Below, in pieces: positions 1 to 7,993 of a stretch of 20,963 nt of DNA (its first letter is position 1; every line of letters starts with the position of its first letter). This DNA comes from a virus. The notes under the pieces were generated by a model. The model did no database searches. It was not told where the DNA came from and was given only the letters and a program-made list of their open reading frames with translations. The stretch spans positions 1 to 20,963 of IMG/VR virus record IMGVR_UViG_3300024431_000029; one strand, written 5' to 3'. Both the position numbers and the translations under genes were made by a program.

Positions 1-1677
1 GAGAGTTGCGGTCGCACCGGATGTTCCTCCCGTAATAGTATCACCAAGAATAAATACACCATCAGTCATCGTCACACCAATCTTTGTTCCTGTTGGATCG
101 AGAGCGTAAATCAAGGCATCAGCTGGACCCGCTGAACCAGCTGGAGTGAACAGAGGATAAACGCTCCCTGATAACTTTTCGCCTATTTGAAATGTACCAG
201 TAACACCTGTCATAGTAAACCAGAATGGACCACTACCTGATCCCAAAGCAAGAGTTGATCTACCTTTCAAATCTGGAAAGTCAGTGAAGTCACCAGGAAA
301 GGCTGGTGGTGTGTTAGCTACGGGCACATGCGCCGTGAGTCCAGTTTCAGAAACAGTTCCTACCGCAGGATCATAACCATTTGGATACAGATCGAAATTC
401 ACGCCACTAGCACTTCGTAGATCGTCGGTGGTTTCAAAAGTGTAAGGAGTGTAGTGCCCGATGAGAGGAATCTCATATGCTTGAAAACGTGTCTCATGTT
501 CAGCTTCAGTTTCAATGCATCTAAAGACCGTCACTTCTCCGAATACCTTTAGACCAGCCGGGTGAATTACTTTCTTGATCGTGTCTAACCATTTGTCGAT
601 TGTTATTTCAGTCTTGAGAACGTAAGAGTAATCTTGATAGAAGAAGCTATCTTGAATAACTTTGTTTGAACTCAGCTTACCATCATTGTTACCATAGAAA
701 CCATCAGCAGTAAAGATAGATCCCAGGTTGACTGTTGCCGCCGCACCCGTACCATTTTCAGATTCGCTGAAATCGGGAATAGGTGGAATGAGATAGTTTG
801 TGCCAGGGTCACGCACAGATATCTTCAAAATCGCGCCAGTCTTTCCATCAATACGAGCGACCGCACCTAACGCGCCGATACCGACATCACCAGGAGCATT
901 ATCAAGTCGTACTACTTCACCTACAATAAAACCAGTTCCTCCGTTATCAACATCAATGCTAGTAACCATCGTGAAGATATTTTCTTCAATTAGCTTTGTA
1001 GTGCCATCTTCAAGTTCCAGATCAAACTGAATTCGCTGTGGAGGATCGAACGTGCCAAAGATTTCACTAAGAACATACTCAGTCACTTCGTAAAGACCTG
1101 ATTGAAATTGAATTGCTCTATCAACTTTTGCCGATGCTGTAATGTCGCCAGTTCGTCGATCACGCTGACGAATCTTCTTTCCGACAGCTTGGAATGTTTC
1201 GGGTCCGTTCGCTGTCGTTACTCGCATGAAACGCTCAATAATGAACTTACCATCCGATGCACGCAAGATGTCAACCTTAGGAAAGAAGAATTCTACATTA
1301 GCATCGAATAGAATTCGAAACAAGAATTGGTAAGACTTCTCTGAACCCTTAGACTTATAATATGCTTTGATATTCTTAAGGATTCGTCGGTCGTCAAGTG
1401 GTTGGCCTGTCTCACTATCAACAGCTAGTTGTTCGGGAAAGTTGAGCATGTAAGTTTCTTTGAACTGCCTTACGAACTCCTCTAGTGTATCATCTATGTC
1501 AGCAATATCTGGCAAAGCAAACGAGATATTGAGTGCTTGATTTTCTGTCTCCATCCATTCATAGTATGCCTGCACAAATGCAACGAACGTTGGATGGTCG
1601 GCCCGTATAAACTCAGGTAGCTGTGCGGGCACCTGAGAAGAAAGGGTGTTTCTAGTTGGAATACCTTTATGCGGCAA
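1..1677 (-). CDS. Large T4-type virion structural protein following gp6 (baseplate or fibre-associated), C-terminus beyond left edge
   Basis: An uninterrupted frame of 559 codons enters from 1677 and leaves at the left edge, so the C-terminus is missing. I place the start at a TTG (1677-1675), because AAGGA lies seven bases upstream inside the end of gp6, an in-frame stop lies just further upstream, and the first ATG falls inside the conserved-looking stretch AYYEWMETEN. The N-terminal part (FIRADHPTFVAFVQAYYEWM, then DIDDTLEEFV, YYKSKGSEKSYQFLFRILF and FFFPKVDILRASDGK) and a later HPAGLKVFGEV segment resemble a structural protein found beside gp6 in cyanophage-type T4-like phages. The distal part is Gly/Thr-rich beta sequence ending in the window with GDTITGGTSGATATL, typical of phage adhesion or decoration modules. 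Its place directly after gp6 suggests a wedge or fibre-attachment role (gp7 analogue at most). The family resemblance is from memory; the precise role is unknown. Confidence 0.8.
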   Translation of the reverse strand, partial: MPHKGIPTRNTLSSQVPAQLPEFIRADHPTFVAFVQAYYEWMETENQALNISFALPDIADIDDTLEEFVRQFKETYMLNFPEQLAVDSETGQPLDDRRILKNIKAYYKSKGSEKSYQFLFRILFDANVEFFFPKVDILRASDGKFIIERFMRVTTANGPETFQAVGKKIRQRDRRTGDITASAKVDRAIQFQSGLYEVTEYVLSEIFGTFDPPQRIQFDLELEDGTTKLIEENIFTMVTSIDVDNGGTGFIVGEVVRLDNAPGDVGIGALGAVARIDGKTGAILKISVRDPGTNYLIPPIPDFSESENGTGAAATVNLGSIFTADGFYGNNDGKLSSNKVIQDSFFYQDYSYVLKTEITIDKWLDTIKKVIHPAGLKVFGEVTVFRCIETEAEHETRFQAYEIPLIGHYTPYTFETTDDLRSASGVNFDLYPNGYDPAVGTVSETGLTAHVPVANTPPAFPGDFTDFPDLKGRSTLALGSGSGPFWFTMTGVTGTFQIGEKLSGSVYPLFTPAGSAGPADALIYALDPTGTKIGVTMTDGVFILGDTITGGTSGATATL

Positions 1678-1678
1678 C

Positions 1679-3517
1679 TTAGGATCCTTCGTCCACGATT
1701 ACAGTTACATTGACCGCTGAGGCATCGTCAGGATCAATAGCTAAGATTTGATTGAATGCTACATTGATATCCAATTCAGCAGGTTCGACGGTAATAGAGA
1801 TGGTGATAGTACCGGGTAGGGTTTCAGGCTGAAAGTTGATTAGCTCGACTAGGCCGGTATCGTAATTAATCTTACCGATACAAGGGTTGATAATACGCTT
1901 TTCTAGATCGACAAACTTGAACACACGAACGACTCCATTACCATCATCTTCGAGGAATGCATTCACGATCTGACCTACTTCGGTATCAAAGAAACCAAAA
2001 GTTGTGCTACTCAATACAGGCTTGAATCCATCTTCAGGGTGAAAGATAGGATTATTGAATCGTAGAACATATGAAACTTGTCTACCAAGAGCTGGCTCGA
2101 ATCGTTTCTGCATCTTGATCTTAGTAGAGTTATTTAGAATCGAAGGTTCTGAGTCATCAATGTCGCATACCAGATTTGAATAACGAAAGTTTTGTTCAAA
2201 CTTCTCAAGCTCGATATCACCGAAATCACGAATGACTTGTTCGACTAATTCTTTAATGCTGTTGGGACTAAGAACGGTCGCACGGGGATTGAAACGTACT
2301 TCAGTATCGACAATCAAGAATGTGAAATCAGGGTCGATAACGATAGGTGTAATACTTACTACGTTTCGGCGCTTCAAGATTGTATTCGCAATGGTCAATT
2401 TCTCAGCATCACTGATCGTCACACCGGTCGCAGGTTTGAGAGAGATGAATACCTTACCGAATTGTGGTGGAGTAATATCCTCACCACCAAACACAAAGAT
2501 GGATTCGATATCAGGAAAATCACGCGATACGATTGCAACGTAATCGTCAGCCGTCACAGCTCGATCTTGAGCTTGAAAATTCAACGGAGCAAATAATTTG
2601 ATTGAAGGTATACTTTCGCGTATCGCACCCCCTGCCGCAGCGAGTACGACGATAGCTTCCAGAGTACCCGATACTGTGAATGCTCTATTGCTAAGACTAT
2701 CGTTAATACCTGCACCATTCGGTGCATCTGCGTTTGCTGAAATCCAATCCACAACAACCACGTTGCCATTCTCAAGGGCCCTACCAACGATACCATCACC
2801 AAAAGTCATTTCATAGAAACCACCTTCAACTTCTTGTAGCTGGTAAGATGCATCATCTGGTCCTACAACAATAAGAGTAGTCGAGAGGGCCCAGGGCTCA
2901 TCAAATCCAGTAACATCACTGATAGATGTTTGAACTCGCACAGTCAATGTCTTAGTATCAATACCTGCATCAGGAATAATAAACTTCTGATCGGGGTTCA
3001 AAGTATCAACGACGTAAGCAAAGTCTCGATGTGTTCCTTCATTGATTACTAATTCGTCGATTACAAAAAAACCAGTTGTTATATCTTCGACAAACTGACC
3101 GGGCGCCAAGTTGAGAAAGTTGAATGTTGTACCATCAATGGTTGTTTGAAAAACAGTATCAGGTGCTAAGAACTTGTCGGGGTCTCCGGGGTTTGGATCT
3201 ACTTGCGAAACGACTTTCACCGTAGCAGTTGATGAACGTACAGAACGTGGAGTATATCCCAATTGTTTAGCAAGTGATACGACAGAATCTCTGGCGATGG
3301 CGCTGTCTAAGAACATCTCGTTCGCAACCATATTGATATAGAACGAATGATAGTGCGTGTTGTAGGCAAGCGTATCGAGCAGAACGCTCATGGCTGATCC
3401 CTCAAAGTCAAAGTCTTTGAATTGGTCTTGGCCCTTGAGGAAGTTCTTTAGGTTCTGTTTGATCTGGTCGAAGTCCAGCTCAGTTACAGGAATATTCGAT
3501 GTATTTGCATTAACCAT
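1679..3517 (-). CDS. 6: Baseplate wedge protein gp6 (Baseplate_J family)
   Basis: This is a 612-residue homologue of T4 gp6 (660 residues), the protein that dimerises to join neighbouring wedges into the inner baseplate ring. The N-terminus is diagnostic: FDFEGSAMSVLLDTLAYNTH, then NMVANEMFLDSAIARDSVVSLAKQLGYTPRS, the signature of the gp6/Baseplate_J proteins. A central region with FGDGIVGRALENGNVVVVDW and a later IESIFVFGGEDITPPQFGKV are also typical of the family. The start ATG shares one base with the stop of gp25 (TAATG), implying translational coupling, and gp25-gp6 is the classic T4 neighbour pair. The C-terminal 150 residues are beta-rich and less conserved. No frame breaks were seen. 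Confidence 0.95.
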   Translation of the reverse strand: MVNANTSNIPVTELDFDQIKQNLKNFLKGQDQFKDFDFEGSAMSVLLDTLAYNTHYHSFYINMVANEMFLDSAIARDSVVSLAKQLGYTPRSVRSSTATVKVVSQVDPNPGDPDKFLAPDTVFQTTIDGTTFNFLNLAPGQFVEDITTGFFVIDELVINEGTHRDFAYVVDTLNPDQKFIIPDAGIDTKTLTVRVQTSISDVTGFDEPWALSTTLIVVGPDDASYQLQEVEGGFYEMTFGDGIVGRALENGNVVVVDWISANADAPNGAGINDSLSNRAFTVSGTLEAIVVLAAAGGAIRESIPSIKLFAPLNFQAQDRAVTADDYVAIVSRDFPDIESIFVFGGEDITPPQFGKVFISLKPATGVTISDAEKLTIANTILKRRNVVSITPIVIDPDFTFLIVDTEVRFNPRATVLSPNSIKELVEQVIRDFGDIELEKFEQNFRYSNLVCDIDDSEPSILNNSTKIKMQKRFEPALGRQVSYVLRFNNPIFHPEDGFKPVLSSTTFGFFDTEVGQIVNAFLEDDGNGVVRVFKFVDLEKRIINPCIGKINYDTGLVELINFQPETLPGTITISITVEPAELDINVAFNQILAIDPDDASAVNVTVIVDEGS

Positions 3518-3942
3518 TATCGGAGTCTCGTAAGTGATATATTGATAACGATGGGGTCATCGTTATTTGCTGTCCGAAATGTAATCACAACATTGTAGGC
3601 ATTTTGTTCGTGTTCATCTAGAACTTGTACGTCAATCAATTCAACCCGTGGTTCGAACTGATTGATGACTTCAATAATTCTGCGTTGTAGCAGTACAGCA
3701 GCAGCGGGCCCTACCGGCTCGAATAGCATAGAACGGATCTTTGGATCAATCTCTGGATGAAAAGGCTTCTCATACTTATTCAGTTGAAGTAGATTTCTGA
3801 GGGCCCGCTTGACTGCCTCTTCATCAAATTTACGAGGCACCTGGCCTGTAATTGGATTTGCGATAAAGTCCAAGTCGAGATCAATAAAGCGAGGGACCTT
3901 TTTGACCAAACCTAATGCTGATTGTGGGGTCGGAAAAGTCAT
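3517..3942 (-). CDS. 25: Baseplate wedge protein gp25
   Basis: A 141-residue protein of the GPW/gp25 family (T4 gp25 is 132 residues). gp25 sits in the core of each baseplate wedge and is linked to the start of sheath assembly. The hallmark EPR motif is at residues 97-99 (NQFEPRVELIDVQV), preceded by the family block around residues 61-76 (FHPEIDPKIRSMLFEPVG) and by FDEEAVKRALRNLL. The protein ends in a beta strand pair with TFRTANNDDPIVINISL. The start ATG overlaps the stop of a possible 25-residue ORF (ATGA), and its own stop overlaps the start of gp6, so the three reading frames would be translationally coupled. Confidence 0.95.
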   Translation of the reverse strand: MTFPTPQSALGLVKKVPRFIDLDLDFIANPITGQVPRKFDEEAVKRALRNLLQLNKYEKPFHPEIDPKIRSMLFEPVGPAAAVLLQRRIIEVINQFEPRVELIDVQVLDEHEQNAYNVVITFRTANNDDPIVINISLTRLR

Positions 3943-4016
3943 AGCTCATCCCCGATCCGGCGGAGGTGGGCCTGTGCGGCTTGGATAATAGTGTTCGTCT
4001 GATTGCTGATAGCCAC
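3939..4016 (-). CDS. Possible 25-residue ORF coupled to gp25
   Basis: Between the membrane-protein gene and gp25, the minus strand holds a GTG-initiated frame of 25 codons, VAISNQTNTIIQAAQ followed by AHLRRIGDEL. It is preceded by a good Shine-Dalgarno (GAGAGGA, about five bases before GTG) and its TGA overlaps the gp25 ATG in the same ATGA arrangement used elsewhere in this block. The predicted peptide is a short amphipathic helix. It may be a real microprotein, or only a translation-start device that feeds ribosomes into gp25, which has no strong Shine-Dalgarno of its own here. I know of no homologue. Confidence is limited by the small size. Confidence 0.4.
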   Translation of the reverse strand: MAISNQTNTIIQAAQAHLRRIGDEL

Positions 4017-4046
4017 TGAAGTCCTCTCAAAGTGATCCCATTACAA

Positions 4047-4054
4047 TATGTATA
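4047..4054 (-). promoter_or_regulatory. Candidate T4-type late promoter (TATACATA)
   Basis: The minus strand reads TATACATA, one mismatch from the T4 late promoter element TATAAATA. It lies about 30 bases before the GTG of the small ORF that leads into gp25-gp6, in one of the few non-coding gaps of the baseplate block (4017-4071). The core ATACATA recurs in both arms of the dyad at 11521-11537. The motif is short and also occurs inside genes, so this is a suggestion from position and sequence together. Confidence 0.35.
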
Positions 4055-4071
4055 TGGCTTATCGTGATCCG

Positions 4072-4755
4072 TTAGACCAATTGTGACTCAATCACCGTGC
4101 GTGTGCTACGAAGTTGGGCTCGGACGTGAGCCTCAGACTGGGCTTCGTAGTCTTCCTTGTTGCCCCATTCGACTAGCACATACCCGATAATCTGGGACTT
4201 GCGTGCTTTGGCGTGCCACTTTCTCAGAGGCAGAGCGGCAAAAGCATAGACCGTGCCGTTTTCGAGCAACGACCGAAAGTAACCTTCGGGTTGTTCTGCG
4301 ACCAGACGACCAACAGCTTTGTTGTCTCTCAGCACTGGAACTACGTCCCAGAACAGAGACAATAAGACACTTTGCATCTGCGGAGCCATCGGTTGAGAAC
4401 CTGATCTAAAAGATTCATAGGAAACGGAGAATCGCTTAACGGGGCTACCGTCTAAGTAATCCCCACCATTATGGAATTGACCAACCTGGGCCCGCTCGGC
4501 GTCAAGCACGTTGCGTAACTCATTCAAGACTTCATTGATTTCTTGGTGGTTCTTTCCGTTCGTCAGCAGCGTAGTTGAGTCTTCCCCTAACTGTTCTTCC
4601 CGGGACGTGACATCTTTTCGTTTAGCAGTCCATGTCTTCAATATCTTGATGAAGATACTGATTACTACACCAGCTATGATAGTACCGACTGTCATACCAA
4701 GGTTCAACCACCATTGTTGGCTGATAGCAGCTAATATTAATGTTGTTGTAATCAT
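4072..4755 (-). CDS. Membrane-anchored protein of unknown function in the baseplate block
   Basis: A 227-residue protein. Residues about 18-40 (WLNLGMTVGTIIAGVVISIF and following) form one strong membrane segment, followed by a basic stretch (KTWTAKRK) consistent with a cytoplasmic C-terminal domain by the positive-inside rule. A charged linker then leads to a soluble domain (about residues 70-227) with AQVGQFHNGGDYLDGSPVKR and LPLRKWHAKARKSQIIGYVL. The FHNGG...SVSYE pattern and the alpha/beta layout recall GAF-like sensor domains, but I cannot assign a family. It overlaps the preceding gene by ATGA, so it is probably made late with the baseplate. It could be a holin-related, membrane-docking or signalling protein; none of these is supported by a decisive motif. 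Confidence 0.75.
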   Translation of the reverse strand: MITTTLILAAISQQWWLNLGMTVGTIIAGVVISIFIKILKTWTAKRKDVTSREEQLGEDSTTLLTNGKNHQEINEVLNELRNVLDAERAQVGQFHNGGDYLDGSPVKRFSVSYESFRSGSQPMAPQMQSVLLSLFWDVVPVLRDNKAVGRLVAEQPEGYFRSLLENGTVYAFAALPLRKWHAKARKSQIIGYVLVEWGNKEDYEAQSEAHVRAQLRSTRTVIESQLV

Positions 4756-5894
4756 TGTGGAATGCTTTCACCTTCAAGACCAATCAAAGGAAGACTAGTA
4801 GCCTCAACGACTTCTTCTTCTTCCTCTAACAATTGAACGATTTCTGCTTTGAACTGTTCAGTACCATTTACATTGACAAACAAGAATCTGGAATACAAAT
4901 CTGCTTTCGCCAAACTGGACATGGTCTGTGCAAGACCAAACTTAGTAATGAATTCTAGAGCTTCATTGTAATTCGAATCGTCTATATTAGGTAGGGAATT
5001 TATGGGTCCAACAAGTACGTTTACCGCTGCCAAAATAGCGGTATAAGAAGTTTGTGGTGTCGCAGCAGGATTTCTTGGATCGAATACTGGTAGGGTGACA
5101 GTTACAATGGTAGCGGTCGCTCCAGACGTTACCCCTAGTATACTATCGGTAGCATTGAACTCACCGGCATTCGATTGCGTGATAGTTAGTGTGCTGGTTA
5201 CTGGATCCCATTTACTAACCAGAGCAGTTTCAACCGTTGTCAGATCGTTAACCGTTTCCCCAACAATGAAGTTACCAGCAACTCCACTCAAAGTGAGGGT
5301 AATATTATTGTCGAGGCCACCATTGAGTCGTTCGAAGATACGGAACGAAGCAATCAAGGCCTGGTTCATCAGAATTTCAGCACCACCGAGTAATGTCTGA
5401 AAGATGAAAGAGAAGAAATCTTGTTCCGGTGTGCCTTCTGGTTCGAGACTATTCTTGATTAAGTTGTGTGAGACAGCGACACCTATCAATCCCGGAAACG
5501 ATGGTGGGTTAGCTGCTGCTGGTAGCGTGAAACCACTCACTCGATCTGAGTGAGTTTGATAGTCCAAAATGGAGGTCTTGAGACTATTGAGTGAAGCGAT
5601 GAGTGCTGAGATTTGGGTATTTGAGATGCTACCTGCACCGCCTGGTCCGGGTACACCGAACTGAGTAGGTATTACTTGTCTACCCGGCAAGCCGCCGGTC
5701 AAGGGCGTCAATAGAGCTATCTCGCGGTCAATGCTTGCAACTGCTGTAGTGATAGACGGTCGCACAGGATTGAGAAGTGCTCCATCATCAAATACTAAAG
5801 TAACAACGTCCCGCTCAGCAGGCGTTAGCTCAATTAGTTGCAGGGGTTCTGCCTCTGCAAACTCGGCAACTGGAAATTGAATTATCTCAGCCAT
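4752..5894 (-). CDS. Unassigned virion-type protein downstream of the spike tip
   Basis: A 380-residue protein that I do not recognise. The N-terminal half is helical and carries LTPAERDVVTLVFDDGALLN and VASIDREIALLTPLTGGLPG. The middle (about residues 200-270) is a beta-rich insert, VAGNFIVGETV to TDSILGVTSGATATIVTV, of the kind found in phage fibres and decoration proteins and shared with the structural protein at the left edge. The C-terminus is helical again, with an acidic run (LLEEEEEVVEA) near residue 360. Its ATG follows the PAAR gene's stop by a few bases with AGGA overlapping that stop, and its own stop overlaps the membrane-protein start. Position between PAAR tip and gp25 suggests a baseplate-associated or injected protein; this is inference from context. 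Confidence 0.75.
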   Translation of the reverse strand: MAEIIQFPVAEFAEAEPLQLIELTPAERDVVTLVFDDGALLNPVRPSITTAVASIDREIALLTPLTGGLPGRQVIPTQFGVPGPGGAGSISNTQISALIASLNSLKTSILDYQTHSDRVSGFTLPAAANPPSFPGLIGVAVSHNLIKNSLEPEGTPEQDFFSFIFQTLLGGAEILMNQALIASFRIFERLNGGLDNNITLTLSGVAGNFIVGETVNDLTTVETALVSKWDPVTSTLTITQSNAGEFNATDSILGVTSGATATIVTVTLPVFDPRNPAATPQTSYTAILAAVNVLVGPINSLPNIDDSNYNEALEFITKFGLAQTMSSLAKADLYSRFLFVNVNGTEQFKAEIVQLLEEEEEVVEATSLPLIGLEGESIPQ

Positions 5895-5897
5895 AAT

Positions 5898-6161
5898 TTA
5901 TCCTGCAAATACATTACCAGAACCGGTAGCGGTATGACCACACGATGCTGAGTCGCCTTGGCGGCAAACATTGATACCTGAAGCAAATACCGATCCAGAT
6001 GCACCAACCATTATTGGTGCAGCATGTTCATTTTTTCCATGACCAGCTACGGCTGCACCACGCACCACGACCATAATACCATTAGCGAACACGGAACCAT
6101 TTGCACTACTGATGATTGGTCCACCAGCAGAATCTTGTACTACTCTTGAAATACCTGGCAT
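5898..6161 (-). CDS. PAAR-repeat spike tip protein (T4 gp5.4 type)
   Basis: An 87-residue protein of the PAAR family, which forms the sharp cone capping the central spike of contractile tails and often binds a metal through His/Cys residues (T4 gp5.4 is 97 residues). The chain shows the tandem pattern SSANGSVFANGIMVVVRGAA and GASGSVFASGINVCRQGD, with His residues at AVAGHGKNEH and CGH near the end (SASCGHTATGSGNVFAG), plausible metal ligands. It lies directly after the gp5-like spike, the protein it would cap. The length and lack of any C-terminal extension suggest a plain tip without an effector domain. Confidence 0.9.
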   Translation of the reverse strand: MPGISRVVQDSAGGPIISSANGSVFANGIMVVVRGAAVAGHGKNEHAAPIMVGASGSVFASGINVCRQGDSASCGHTATGSGNVFAG

Positions 6162-6169
6162 ATATTACC

Positions 6170-7993
6170 TCAATTCAGGAAGATACTCGCACCACGAATA
6201 AAGCACGAAGCACCTGATCTTATACTGATCGTTCCCGCTACATCAAGCACATAACCGCCCAATATAGTTTCTTTTTTGTTCCCCAAAACTTGTGTAGTTA
6301 GATTGCCTGCTACAAATACGTTTGCATTGCCCGCTTGCACTTGAAGATTTAGATTGCCCTGGCGAACAACGATCTGCAAAGTACCATTGACGACCTCGAT
6401 ATCACAAGTATTCTGTATCTTGATACGAGCTTGATCCTCAACCGTAATATTTAGGTCGCCTTTGACAAGCAAGTTGTCGTCCCTATGAATGATCTCATAA
6501 GCATTACCAACTACCTTTACCATGCGATCACCTGACGGGTGAATTTCTTCGAAGGTGCCAGACCTATGAAATGTATGAATACGTTCGAAGCCTGGAGTGT
6601 CATCAAACTCTTGGATGTGTCCCGACTCACTCTCGAAAACATGGTTGAATGGATACTTCGTAGATGCAGCCTTAGTTGGCGGTTCAAACCATGTCACAAA
6701 AGAATTTGCTGTCTCGATTGGTCGTAGACTTTTATTTAATGGTGCATTTGTATTCAAGGCAATAGATTCAATAGGCACGCCAAGAAAATCTGGAATCTTT
6801 AAGAAATTTGTTTTCTGAGCAACAACAGGATGCTGGTCACTATTTTGACCAAAGATTACTTGACCATCAGTTCTAGCTAATCTGGATGTATCTGGTTCGC
6901 CAATACCTGGAGTCGTTAATAATAATCCCTCAACTTCGATTGCTCCATCTGCAATACCCGATAGACTCGTTACGGCATTGCTGTCGGGCAGGCCATCTAG
7001 CACACTTGATATATTTTCAGACGCCGCTGCTAGAGCTTTCTCTTGAGCTTGCTTGAGGGCATCACGCACACTATCGGCCGCTAGTTCAACACCTTTACCT
7101 ATGATCGACAATTGGGATAATACAGCACCTACTGCACCTTCAATTTGCGACTCAATACCGGATGTAATACTATCAAGGCCTTGAAATTGGGCAATAGCTG
7201 CTATTGCAGCATCTTGAATACTATCGGTCGATGCTGCAACGATATCTTCGACAGCTTTAACCTGAGCTTGTGCTCCGCCGAAACCGGATAGAACACCTTC
7301 AGCAGCCAAGGTAATCTGTTCTTGAGAATCGGCTACGATACTCTGTGCAGCATTTGTAATCAGTTCAGATGATGGTTCAATTCCTGTAGTAGCTGTTATA
7401 GCAGAACCCACAGCGGTTTCAATCTGTGCTTGAACGTCGTCTGAGATATCTTGAGCTGTCTCCACTTGACCCTGAACACCAGAGGCAATATCTTGTGCTT
7501 GAGATACAAGAGAGGGATCGACACCCAATGCTTTAGCAAGTTCATCTTGGGAAATACCAGGAATTTCTATCCCGGTATTCGAAGTTAGTTGCCCTACTGC
7601 ATCTTGTAGAGGATTATTACCCGTTAATGGATACTTACCGTTGGGATCAAAAAATCCAAGACCTTGTTGATTTCCTACAGGAGCTTGAGGAATTCCACCG
7701 ATGGTTCCCATTATGACTGGCTCTTGAGCGTTCTCTCCATCTCGAAAGAAACCAATGACCCAAGTACCTTCGACTGGTCCAACAGGGGCATGACCTATGC
7801 CACTCATCGCAGCAGATGTAATATCTTGCAAAGGGAATGCCCACGGTAGCTGTTCAGTGGCGACGGCGGCCCTCTCTTGCGGGTGAAAGCCTAGTATTCG
7901 AACGCGACAGCGACCGAGTTGCAAGGGATCATTTCGGTCCTCAACAACACCTTGCCACCAAACAAATTTGATTGAATCTACAAAGTCTTCCAT
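6170..7993 (-). CDS. 5: gp5-like central spike protein without a lysozyme domain
   Basis: A 607-residue counterpart of T4 gp5 (575 residues). The N-terminal domain (about 1-105: FVWWQGVVEDRNDPLQLGRC, RILGFHP, then PVGPVEGTWVIGFFRDGENAQEPVIMGTIGG) is the OB-fold shared by gp5 and VgrG spikes. The C-terminal 110 residues (from NAYEIIHRDDNLLVKGDLNI to the end) are short repeating beta strands as in the triple-stranded gp5 beta-helix needle. Between them, where T4 gp5 has its lysozyme domain, is a long Ala/Gln/Asp/Ser-rich helical stretch (about residues 150-345) with repeated VQGQVETAQDISDDVQAQIE-like heptads and no lysozyme motifs. It is preceded by the hub gene and followed by the PAAR tip, the expected order. 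The spike probably penetrates without cell-wall hydrolysis, or hydrolysis is supplied elsewhere. Confidence 0.88.
   Translation of the reverse strand: MEDFVDSIKFVWWQGVVEDRNDPLQLGRCRVRILGFHPQERAAVATEQLPWAFPLQDITSAAMSGIGHAPVGPVEGTWVIGFFRDGENAQEPVIMGTIGGIPQAPVGNQQGLGFFDPNGKYPLTGNNPLQDAVGQLTSNTGIEIPGISQDELAKALGVDPSLVSQAQDIASGVQGQVETAQDISDDVQAQIETAVGSAITATTGIEPSSELITNAAQSIVADSQEQITLAAEGVLSGFGGAQAQVKAVEDIVAASTDSIQDAAIAAIAQFQGLDSITSGIESQIEGAVGAVLSQLSIIGKGVELAADSVRDALKQAQEKALAAASENISSVLDGLPDSNAVTSLSGIADGAIEVEGLLLTTPGIGEPDTSRLARTDGQVIFGQNSDQHPVVAQKTNFLKIPDFLGVPIESIALNTNAPLNKSLRPIETANSFVTWFEPPTKAASTKYPFNHVFESESGHIQEFDDTPGFERIHTFHRSGTFEEIHPSGDRMVKVVGNAYEIIHRDDNLLVKGDLNITVEDQARIKIQNTCDIEVVNGTLQIVVRQGNLNLQVQAGNANVFVAGNLTTQVLGNKKETILGGYVLDVAGTISIRSGASCFIRGASIFLN

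Noticed and set aside
800-1311. Plus-strand frames of 60-76 codons opposite the left-edge structural gene.
   Set aside because: They lie antisense to a continuous 559-codon frame with recognisable protein features, and have no composition or start signals of their own.
2134-2140. CTAAATA-type late promoter match on the minus strand inside gp6 (also near 6447 and 19777).
   Set aside because: It sits within coding sequence with no following gene start at promoter distance; it shows the heptamer is not specific on its own.
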